Shown here one piece after another: positions 1 to 5,289 of a DNA stretch of 5,744 bases. Both the position numbers and the translations under genes were made by a program. The notes beneath the pieces are model-generated. The model made no database searches. It had not been told where the DNA came from and saw only the letters and a list, made by a program, of their open reading frames with translations. This DNA is from an uncultured archaeon (GTDB taxonomy: Archaea; Thermoproteota; Nitrososphaeria; Nitrososphaerales; CALBXV01). The stretch spans positions 1 through 5,744 of the forward strand of contig CALBXV010000473.1 in the NCBI GenBank assembly GCA_937890045.1. The letters are read 5' to 3'. Numbering within the stretch: position 1 is the stretch's first letter; each line of letters opens with the position of its first letter.

Positions 1-646
1 TTTCTGGATAAAATAAACCATATGACCCTGAATTGGTTGCGGCTGCTGATGCTGAAGCTATAGTATGTATACCATCTACAATTGAACCACTAACTACATT
101 AAATTCTCGTTTAGAATTACCAAGTTCTGGATTTATATTTGCTCCACTATCATCAATTAATCGAATAGTATCACTATTACCACCACTACCACTCTGTAAA
201 TGTAATTCCCAGTTTCCTGGATCCATCTTTTCTCTATAACGGGCTCTATTTGCAACAACGGCAAAAACATCATCACTATAAAAATTTTCTCCTGAATTCC
301 CATGAAAATTAAACCGAGTAGTTTGAGCTGGTAATACAACTTGTCTTAACTGAGAATATATTCCTTTAGTTGGATTAGTTGTTCCTGCAGTAGAAGAGCC
401 TTCCGAGCCAGAACCAAGTCTGTGACCGTATGTTACCGAAAACTGTACATCGGTAGATTGATCAGTTGTTGTTTGTACATCATAATAATATTTACCATTA
501 TTAGAATCTTGAATTGATCCAGTAAAAAAAGTAGTTAAAGTTCCTGTAGAATCCGACCACATGGGTTCTGCTACAGTAGTATGTAAATTTTCTACTTTAT
601 TTTCCTTACCAGTTTCTGGGTCTACAAATGATTTAAACACAGACAT
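1..646 (-). CDS. Putative virion structural protein, tandem paralogue of the 358-aa protein; 3' end outside the window
   Basis: An open frame of 215 codons runs without a stop from ATG at 646 to the left edge, so the C-terminus is missing. The start is set by AAGGAG eight bases upstream, 18 bases after the stop of the preceding gene. The protein begins MSVFKSFVDPETGK and is collinear with the 358-aa neighbour. Shared blocks include MWSDSTGTLTTFFTGS near residue 29, YYYDV, VQFSVTYGH, NRARYRE followed by DPGNWELHL near residue 141, IRLIDDSGA, FNVVSGSI, and GSYGLFYPE at the window edge. The neighbour has a conserved tail after this point, so about 140 residues are probably missing here. No signal peptide or membrane segment is visible. 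The role is inferred from context: a tail, baseplate or fibre component of a phage particle. I cannot name the family. Confidence 0.85.
   Translation of the reverse strand, partial: MSVFKSFVDPETGKENKVENLHTTVAEPMWSDSTGTLTTFFTGSIQDSNNGKYYYDVQTTTDQSTDVQFSVTYGHRLGSGSEGSSTAGTTNPTKGIYSQLRQVVLPAQTTRFNFHGNSGENFYSDDVFAVVANRARYREKMDPGNWELHLQSGSGGNSDTIRLIDDSGANINPELGNSKREFNVVSGSIVDGIHTIASASAAATNSGSYGLFYPE
139..225. repeat. Direct-repeat segment shared with 1248-1325 (gene duplication remnant)
   Basis: Two exact matches link the tandem paralogous genes: 22 bases at 139-160 equal 1248-1269, and 25 bases at 201-225 equal 1301-1325. They encode LIDDSGA and DPGNWELH in both proteins. They mark the best-conserved core of a gene duplication and are not an independent element, although they could support homologous recombination between the two genes. 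Confidence 0.8.
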
Positions 647-654
647 ACTTAAAT

Positions 655-660
655 CTCCTT
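655..660 (-). promoter_or_regulatory. Ribosome binding site of the left-most gene
   Basis: AAGGAG on the minus strand lies eight bases before ATG 646, in the 17-base gap after the 358-aa gene. It fixes the start of a gene that has no stop inside the window. Confidence 0.75.
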
Positions 661-663
661 TTC

Positions 664-1740
664 CTAAAAGTCTAATCGAACTTTAATTACAGCTTCTCTA
701 TCTCTTGATTTTAACAAAGGTTGACTTAACTTTGCAACTGCCAACAACTCATTATTATCGTTATAAAGACCTACCGTAGTTATATATGCTTTTGGATCTT
801 GAATGAAAGTAGTATTAGTCAATTCTGTAGTAGTACTATCAAAGTACGTTGGATTTTGACTCCAATTATATTTGTCAGATTCAACCCTACAAAAGAAATG
901 AGAAGATTTAATTTGTTCTTCTCTACGGGATTGAAAATATCCACTACCCTGACCAGCTATAATAAGTTTATTGTATAATTTCATTGAATTATCATCATTT
1001 GTTCCTGTACTTTCAACCGTCCCAAGGGCTAAACCAGGTGCAGTGACTGCATCTACTGCTCTATCTAATCTTGTAGCGTTTAATATAATAAGTCCTAATT
1101 CTGGATAGAAAAGTCCATAACTTCCATGTTCACTTGATGCAAAATCTGAAGCTGCTTCATCAGCTGGTGTAACAGCAGTTCCAGTTGCTATTGAACCACT
1201 AATTACATTAAAAACTCTCTGTGATGCATTAACAGATGAATCTGCTGTTGCTCCACTATCATCAATTAACTTAATTAGGCCTGGATCTCCAGTTCCCAAG
1301 TGTAATTCCCAGTTTCCTGGATCCAATCTTTCTCTATATCGTGCTCTATTTACGTTGATAACATAAATATCTTTAAACACAGTTGTATTATTTTCAGGAA
1401 ATTCAAACTTTGAATCACTGTTTGCGTTTCTAATACAAATATTTCTAAACTGACGATATACAGCCTTTGATGGATTATTACCTGCAGAAGTAGACAATGA
1501 GCCACTTCCATCGAAATGTCCATAAGCTATTGCAAACTGAACTTCTCGTGTGGTATCAGTACCAACTTTATCAAATACATCGTAGTAATAATCACCACTA
1601 CTTCCACTTTGTGCGGAACCAGTATAGAAGGCGGTTAAAGTTGTTGCCCCTCCAGACCACACAGGGGAAGATATAGTACTTGGTATATTAGTCCTTTTAT
1701 CTGTTCCTGCTAGTTCGGTAAAAAAATCGTTTTCTGCCAT
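664..1740 (-). CDS. Putative phage virion structural protein (358 aa), upstream copy of a tandem pair
   Basis: The start at ATG 1740 has AAGGAG seven bases upstream. The protein is Ser/Thr/Asn/Gly-rich with no signal peptide or membrane helix, typical of beta-structured phage tail proteins. Blocks shared with the downstream paralogue are VWSGGATTLTAFYTGS (about residue 27), YYYDV, VQFAIAYGH, VNRARYRERLDPGNWELHL (about 129-147), LIDDSGA, FNVISGSI and GSYGLFYPE. Residues 312-358 form a compact tail with GLYNDNNELLAVAKL and the ending IKVRLDF. From memory, such tails occur at the C-termini of structural proteins of uncultured marine phages; I cannot check this here. It is the first gene after a 61-base AT-rich gap. 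The exact virion position (baseplate, neck or fibre) is unknown. Confidence 0.85.
   Translation of the reverse strand: MAENDFFTELAGTDKRTNIPSTISSPVWSGGATTLTAFYTGSAQSGSSGDYYYDVFDKVGTDTTREVQFAIAYGHFDGSGSLSTSAGNNPSKAVYRQFRNICIRNANSDSKFEFPENNTTVFKDIYVINVNRARYRERLDPGNWELHLGTGDPGLIKLIDDSGATADSSVNASQRVFNVISGSIATGTAVTPADEAASDFASSEHGSYGLFYPELGLIILNATRLDRAVDAVTAPGLALGTVESTGTNDDNSMKLYNKLIIAGQGSGYFQSRREEQIKSSHFFCRVESDKYNWSQNPTYFDSTTTELTNTTFIQDPKAYITTVGLYNDNNELLAVAKLSQPLLKSRDREAVIKVRLDF
1248..1325. repeat. Second copy of the direct-repeat segment at 139-225
   Basis: This is the partner of the 139-225 segment, offset by about 1.1 kb, one gene length. Exact identity is confined to two blocks (1248-1269 and 1301-1325); the sequence between them has diverged. 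Confidence 0.8.
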
Positions 1741-1801
1741 CGTTTATCTCCTTATTACATATAAATATATATTAAATATATTCTTATTAAATTTTAAAAT
1801 T
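1741..1801. other. AT-rich intergenic gap
   Basis: This is one of only two gaps longer than 20 bases. It is almost entirely A and T apart from the Shine-Dalgarno site of the 358-aa gene at 1748-1753. It contains a short AT-only palindrome near 1788-1801 and TATAAATA at 1760-1767 on the strand opposite to the genes. There is no GC-rich hairpin with a T-run, so I see no supported intrinsic terminator. Confidence 0.5.
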
Positions 1802-2506
1802 TTAGGATCCTGGTTCTTTATTATGAACCAAGTATCCCTCAGCGAAATAATTATGAGTTCCATCAACTTCAAAATTATATACTGTTACTGATTCATCACT
1901 TAATTCAATTGTCTCAATCGTATGTTCTAATCCATCTACATGAAGTATTTTATCACCGATTGTCAAATCTCCAGCTTCTATCCAATTACCATCAGAATAG
2001 AATGGATGAACTGAAGTAGTTTTAATATTTCCATTTAAAATCATATAATACCTATCACTATGAACAAATGTTTCTGTTACTTTAGAATTAACAACTGAAC
2101 TTGTTCCCACATCAAATGATGTTACTACATCACCCACTTTAATATCCTCAATAGATTTCATACCACTCGGTAAATGAATAAGTGTTCCTTTGATGAAACA
2201 TCCGTTACCACCGTTACCGTTACCGTTACCGTTAGGTCCCCCGTTACCGTTACCACTGCCATTACCACCACCGTTACCATTACCATTCAGTGATTCTGTT
2301 GCAACTATTACAGCCGAAGTTTGGTCTTGTCCATTATCATTTGTTACAGTCAAAGTAACTTCCCACACTCCAGCTTGAAAGGTATGAGATGGGTTTGGTT
2401 GAGATGATGTTTGTCCATCTCCAAAGTTCCATAAGTATGTTAATCCATCTCCAGATGAAGTATTAGTAAAACTAATAGTAACTGGTGCTACATTTTGGGT
2501 TATCAT
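1802..2506 (-). CDS. PKD-like domain fused to a Hint (hedgehog/intein-type self-processing) domain
   Basis: The 234-aa protein has three parts. Residues 1-72 are a PKD-like Ig fold (APVTISFTNTSSG, then WNFGDG at 26-31, HTF, and VTLTVTNDNG); PKD domains usually mediate extracellular or surface contacts. Residues 73-102 are a flexible Gly/Asn linker. Residues 103-229 are a complete mini Hint domain without a homing endonuclease: block A starts at Cys103 (GCFIKGTLI), block B has T164-S-V-H167, block F is VYNFEVDGTHNYF, and block G ends in His228-Asn229. Hint domains cleave or splice their host chain by an N-S acyl shift at the first Cys and cyclisation of the terminal Asn. Here Asn229 is followed by Lys, not Cys, Ser or Thr, and only KEPGS remains. 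The expected activity is therefore cleavage or C-terminal modification of the PKD part, as in bacterial intein-like domains, and not protein splicing. GGGAG seven bases upstream supports ATG 2506. The PKD domain lacks its usual first strand, which seems to lie at the end of the preceding gene. Confidence 0.9.
   Translation of the reverse strand: MITQNVAPVTISFTNTSSGDGLTYLWNFGDGQTSSQPNPSHTFQAGVWEVTLTVTNDNGQDQTSAVIVATESLNGNGNGGGNGSGNGNGGPNGNGNGNGGNGCFIKGTLIHLPSGMKSIEDIKVGDVVTSFDVGTSSVVNSKVTETFVHSDRYYMILNGNIKTTSVHPFYSDGNWIEAGDLTIGDKILHVDGLEHTIETIELSDESVTVYNFEVDGTHNYFAEGYLVHNKEPGS
2201..2287 (-). repeat. Hexanucleotide repeat (GGTAAC/GGTAAT) encoding the Gly/Asn linker
   Basis: On the coding strand the segment is built from imperfect GGTAAC and GGTAAT units with a few GGTGGT and GGCAGT interruptions. 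It encodes residues 74-102, made of Asn, Gly, one Ser and one Pro. The cleanest tandem run is at about 2205-2235. Because the unit is six bases, slippage would lengthen or shorten the linker by two residues without shifting the frame. It is not a CRISPR array, since it has no spacers. Confidence 0.85.
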
Positions 2507-2513
2507 TTATTCT

Positions 2514-2518
2514 CTCCC
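2514..2518 (-). promoter_or_regulatory. Ribosome binding site of the PKD-Hint gene, inside a double-stop junction
   Basis: GGGAG follows directly after the TAA stop (2521-2519) of the 176-aa gene, and a second in-frame TAA (2509-2507) comes just before ATG 2506. The two reading frames are identical across this junction. The site and the paired stops support independent but coupled initiation over readthrough. Confidence 0.7.
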
Positions 2519-3049
2519 TTAAACTGCCTGATGGTTAAAATTTGCTATTGGTGGAGTACCTTCTGGTGGACTACCTTGTTCTGATATTAAAAAAGTAAAA
2601 TCAGATGTAGGTGGAGTATCTGGATTATATAGTTCAGATATATTATCATGTCCAAGAACAAATTCATATTCTTCTACTCCATCAAAATTATCTGTTGTAG
2701 GAGCAATTACAATCATATCTCCTTGCCCTTCTAACACAACTTGTCCAGGGATATTTGATAATTCAAAAGCCATGGCCATATCTGGAGCATCTGTCATAAA
2801 ATAATTCATGATCTCCTGCTGATTAAGAAATCCCTCTATTAGTGGCATATTTTCAATTACTCTACCTCTAAAATTAGGTGATAAAGATTCATCATATAAA
2901 GAATAATCAACTTCATCGTCACCTAATGCAAATTTAGTAATTACATACGAATCATCAACAGCTCCTGCAAGTGCATTTGCTAAAAGTTCTCTACCTCTTT
3001 TGGTAAAAGTTGCTGTTACCGTTTGTTTTGATTTATCTAAATATCCCAT
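2519..3049 (-). CDS. Paralogous structural protein with shared N-domain and a PKD-strand-like C-terminal tail (176 aa)
   Basis: Residues 1-85 are the shared N-domain (FTKRGRELL at 15-23, then ITKFALGDDEVDYSLYD at 37-53, IENMPL and MNYFM). Residues 100-140 resemble the middle beta segment of the longer paralogues (VIAPTTDNFDGVEEYEFVL). The tail is Pro-rich and holds two stubs, PPTSDFTFLIS (146-156) and PPIANFNHQAV (166-176). Both look like the opening strand of a PKD domain that then stops. The ATG overlaps the previous stop in a TAATG arrangement, with only a weak GGTGG upstream, so translation is probably coupled to the 92-aa gene. The remainder of a PKD domain begins in the next gene in the same frame. 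A virion-structural role is inferred from context only. Confidence 0.85.
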   Translation of the reverse strand: MGYLDKSKQTVTATFTKRGRELLANALAGAVDDSYVITKFALGDDEVDYSLYDESLSPNFRGRVIENMPLIEGFLNQQEIMNYFMTDAPDMAMAFELSNIPGQVVLEGQGDMIVIAPTTDNFDGVEEYEFVLGHDNISELYNPDTPPTSDFTFLISEQGSPPEGTPPIANFNHQAV

Positions 3050-3327
3050 TATATTGATCCACCCACAACACTGTGTAAAAAACTAGCAACTGGTCCGCTT
3101 GGTGGGTCAGGATCTATCCCTGGTGGATAATATTCTAAAACTTGATCTCCTGGTTTTATTACAACACCAACTGTCCAAGATGTTCCAGTTGACATTCCCG
3201 TAATCTTTAAAGTACTATTTCTTGTTGTTGTAACTTGTTTAGCCTTTAAACTTACTGCATTACCATATATAGTTTTCTCTTGTCCGAGTCCATCTTCTCC
3301 TGTTTGTCCTGCTCCTAATACACTCAT
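3049..3327 (-). CDS. Small protein carrying only the C-terminal domain of the paralogue family (92 aa)
   Basis: Residues 24-58 (AVSLKAKQVTTTRNSTLKIT, then GMSTGTSWTVGVVI) match the last 40 residues of the 277-aa protein (VLYPKQVSATSTTSLVITG and ELSGAVIEFPVTI). They match the end of the 230-aa protein more weakly (TSIIITGQMSGAIYVLPVLV). It has no N-domain; the 103-aa gene just upstream supplies one as a separate protein. The C-terminus is Pro-rich and ends with GPVASFLHS, another PKD-first-strand look-alike, followed by VVGGSI. ATG 3327 lies two bases after the previous stop. The ribosome binding site is poor (GAG only), so coupling is likely. An in-frame TGA at 3339-3337 blocks an upstream extension. 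Its function is unknown beyond probable assembly with its neighbours. Confidence 0.75.
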   Translation of the reverse strand: MSVLGAGQTGEDGLGQEKTIYGNAVSLKAKQVTTTRNSTLKITGMSTGTSWTVGVVIKPGDQVLEYYPPGIDPDPPSGPVASFLHSVVGGSI

Positions 3328-3329
3328 AA

Positions 3330-3641
3330 TTAATTCTCAATAATTCCGTTTTTAAATAAAAAATATTTCATAGTTTCACTGTCGGTAGGTGATCTCCAAT
3401 TAACATTTGGTTCTGTTAATGGTTGGTTATCAATTACTTGACCATATGGTTTTACAAAATTTGAACCACTCGGTGTTACATCCCATAACCCATAATCTAT
3501 TTCATCATCACTTAGTGCAAATTTAGTAATTACGTGTTCACCATTTTGATTTTCACCAAATACTGCTTTTCTTAAATAATCTATACCCTTTTTAGTAAGA
3601 ATTGCGTCTACTGCTAATGTATCTTTATCTATAAATCCCAT
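3330..3641 (-). CDS. Paralogous protein consisting of the N-domain alone (103 aa)
   Basis: The protein spans the shared domain (ILTKKGIDYLRK, then VITKFALSDDEIDYGLWD, then GQVIDNQPLTEP and MKYFLF) and stops 13 residues after MKY, where the 230-aa and 277-aa paralogues continue for 150 to 200 residues. The missing C-terminal domain is encoded by the next gene in a different frame. The start at ATG 3641 has a TAGGAA site that overlaps the previous stop codon. It could be an independent compact subunit or half of a broken paralogue. The intact, conserved domain and the regular start favour a functional protein. Confidence 0.8.
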   Translation of the reverse strand: MGFIDKDTLAVDAILTKKGIDYLRKAVFGENQNGEHVITKFALSDDEIDYGLWDVTPSGSNFVKPYGQVIDNQPLTEPNVNWRSPTDSETMKYFLFKNGIIEN

Positions 3642-3650
3642 AATTTATTC

Positions 3651-4343
3651 CTACGTAGTATTAATTACATAATTAACTAATACTGGAAGTACATAAATTG
3701 CTCCTGACATTTGACCAGTTATAATAATTGATGTTTCTCTTGAAGTTCCCATATCTCCCATTAATGTTGTTATTCCTGCTTCTCTACCTACTACTTTCTT
3801 ACTCGTTCTACCAGTTTCTTCACCATAAACAGCTCCAACATTATAATCTACACTTCCGTCTGTTACAATTCCTACATCAACTACATTTTTATTTAAAACT
3901 AAAAAACTATAATCCTCTCCCGAAAACGCTTGTTCTGCCCCCTGTGTATTTGGATTTAAAATAACATTATCAAATGACCATTCGGGTGATGTAGCAGGAC
4001 CAACCAATTGGCTTGTTAATGCATTGTCACCAAGAAATGAAGATGGTGTCATATTACTGATATAAGGTAATGATTTAATTCCTATATCCATCGTAAATAA
4101 TTTATATTTCATTACTACTTCTGGATCCACACAAGGTTCTAACATTGGTGTAGATTCTAATACTGCACCATAATAATCAGTTCCTTTTGGATGTGCTGTA
4201 TCCCATAAAGTGTAATCTATCTCATCATCTGCTAATGCAAATTTAGTAATATTAAACTTACCATCACTTTTTGCAAGATATTGTTTACCCTTCTTGGTTA
4301 ATACTGCATTTAATATGTATGAAGTATTATTTATAAATCCCAT
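3651..4343 (-). CDS. Paralogous putative virion structural protein (230 aa)
   Basis: Residues 1-84 are the shared N-domain (AVLTKKGKQYL, ITKFALADDEIDYTLWD, GTDYYGAVLESTPMLEP, MKYKLFT), about two-thirds identical by eye to the 277-aa protein. A middle beta segment at about 125-160 contains FSGEDYSFLVLNKNVVDVG. The C-terminal segment (about 200-226) contains TSIIITGQMSGAIYVLPVLV. There is no signal peptide or membrane helix. ATG 4343 is preceded by GAGG at six bases, ten bases after the stop of the 277-aa gene. It is probably a tail or decoration protein; I do not recognise a named family. Confidence 0.85.
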   Translation of the reverse strand: MGFINNTSYILNAVLTKKGKQYLAKSDGKFNITKFALADDEIDYTLWDTAHPKGTDYYGAVLESTPMLEPCVDPEVVMKYKLFTMDIGIKSLPYISNMTPSSFLGDNALTSQLVGPATSPEWSFDNVILNPNTQGAEQAFSGEDYSFLVLNKNVVDVGIVTDGSVDYNVGAVYGEETGRTSKKVVGREAGITTLMGDMGTSRETSIIITGQMSGAIYVLPVLVNYVINTT

Positions 4344-4353
4344 TTTTTACCTC

Positions 4354-5187
4354 TTATGATGAAAAAGTAATTGTTACTGGAAATTCTATTACTGCTCCTG
4401 ATAATTCCCCTGTTATTACAAGTGAAGTAGTTGAAGTGGCCGAAACTTGTTTTGGATAAAGAACAAGATTCCTTGGAGCACCGCCGGGAAATTGTAATGC
4501 ACTTCCTTCACCTATAGGAACACCTGATATTGTTTGTGATAAATGTTGTACATTATCTATAAACGGAAACCATACAAAGTCTGACCCTGCTGGTCCAGAT
4601 TGAGCATTTCCTTCAGCCTCAATCAGTTGCAAGTTGGGACTGGGCCCAGTAAAAGCTGGTGCCAATACGGCTACACTTGCATCCAATAAAGTTACAGTAT
4701 AAGTTTCAGTTGCATAAAGTGCATAATCCGTACCCTGTGGAAATTGAACTGTATTATCATGGTGTGCAATCGATATCGTAGCAGTCGAAGTTCCAACTTG
4801 AGAAGGTGACGTGCCGAGAGGGGATATACTAATCTTATCAGTTGTCTCTCCATCTACCCAAGCCAAACCAGCAAGTCCGGCTGCAGTCTGGCCTAACGCA
4901 TTTAATTTAGCCATTGCCCGACAACCTTCTGTCTCTCGAGTTACGAGTTTATACTTCATAATCTCGGAAGGATCATTAAATGGTTCGAGTGCAGGCAAAT
5001 TGTCAATTACCGCCCCATAATAATCTGTTCCTTGTGTATGAGTGGTATCCCATAAACTATAGTCTATTTCATCATCACCCAATGCAAATTTAGTTACTTC
5101 AAAGTTACCACCACTTGACAAAATTTCTCGACCTTTCTTTGTCAATATGGCGTCTAATATTCTTGTTGAATTGTTTAAATATCCCAT
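4354..5187 (-). CDS. Paralogous putative virion structural protein, longest member (277 aa)
   Basis: This is the most complete member and sets the family layout. The N-domain is at 1-83 (AILTKKGREILSSGGNFEVT, KFALGDDEIDYSLWD, GTDYYGAVIDNLPALEP, MKYKLVT), the middle beta region at about 117-165 (TDYALYATETYTVTLLD), and the C-terminal domain at about 238-275 (LVLYPKQVSATSTTSLVIT, GELSGAVIEFPVTI). The region between (166-237) is specific to this protein. The start has AGGAG six bases upstream of ATG 5187. It is the first gene after the 102-base gap and may lead a transcription unit. Composition is rich in Ser, Thr, Ala and Gly with no membrane segment. A phage-particle role is inferred from context. 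Confidence 0.85.
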   Translation of the reverse strand: MGYLNNSTRILDAILTKKGREILSSGGNFEVTKFALGDDEIDYSLWDTTHTQGTDYYGAVIDNLPALEPFNDPSEIMKYKLVTRETEGCRAMAKLNALGQTAAGLAGLAWVDGETTDKISISPLGTSPSQVGTSTATISIAHHDNTVQFPQGTDYALYATETYTVTLLDASVAVLAPAFTGPSPNLQLIEAEGNAQSGPAGSDFVWFPFIDNVQHLSQTISGVPIGEGSALQFPGGAPRNLVLYPKQVSATSTTSLVITGELSGAVIEFPVTITFSS

Positions 5188-5289
5188 TTTTTTCTCCTGT
5201 ATTCGGATTTTACATAAATTTTATAAGATTCGATATAATAAAACTTGTTATTCTTCTCTTATAAATATAATCCTTTTTAATTTTTATCA
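5188..5289. other. AT-rich intergenic gap upstream of the paralogue array
   Basis: This 102-base gap holds the AGGAG site at 5194-5198, TATAAATA on the plus strand at 5260-5267, and an 8-base AT-only inverted repeat (TTTATAAG at 5258-5265 with CTTATAAA at about 5220-5227, minus-strand reading). No intrinsic terminator with a GC stem is visible. It is the best place in the window for a promoter of the downstream array, but no sigma70-type element stands out. Confidence 0.45.

Noticed and set aside
33..339. Short open frames on either strand within the left-most gene, with low-complexity translations
   Set aside because: They overlap a long minus-strand frame that clearly aligns with its paralogue, lack ribosome binding sites and have biased composition.
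664..1740. Diversity-generating retroelement target in the tandem structural genes
   Set aside because: No reverse transcriptase, template repeat or adenine-specific variation pattern is visible in the window; the repeats are explained by gene duplication.
1788..1801. Intrinsic terminator at the AT palindrome after the PKD-Hint gene
   Set aside because: The palindrome is made of A and T only, with no GC stem, so it would form a very weak hairpin.
2201..2287. CRISPR-like or regulatory iterated repeat
   Set aside because: The units are six bases without spacers and lie inside a coding frame as a Gly/Asn linker.
2190..2378. Plus-strand open frame of Pro/Leu repeats
   Set aside because: It is the antisense shadow of the Gly/Asn hexamer repeat in the PKD-Hint gene.
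2507..2521. Stop-codon readthrough joining the 176-aa and 234-aa proteins
   Set aside because: There are two in-frame TAA stops plus a good GGGAG site and ATG; independent initiation is the simpler explanation. Kept only as part of the split-PKD finding.
3330..3370. TTTTTTA slippery heptamer in the correct frame near the end of the 103-aa gene, suggesting -1 frameshifting into the 92-aa gene
   Set aside because: In the -1 frame a TAA follows two codons after the slip, and a further TGA lies at 3339-3337, so the shifted ribosome cannot reach the 92-aa frame.
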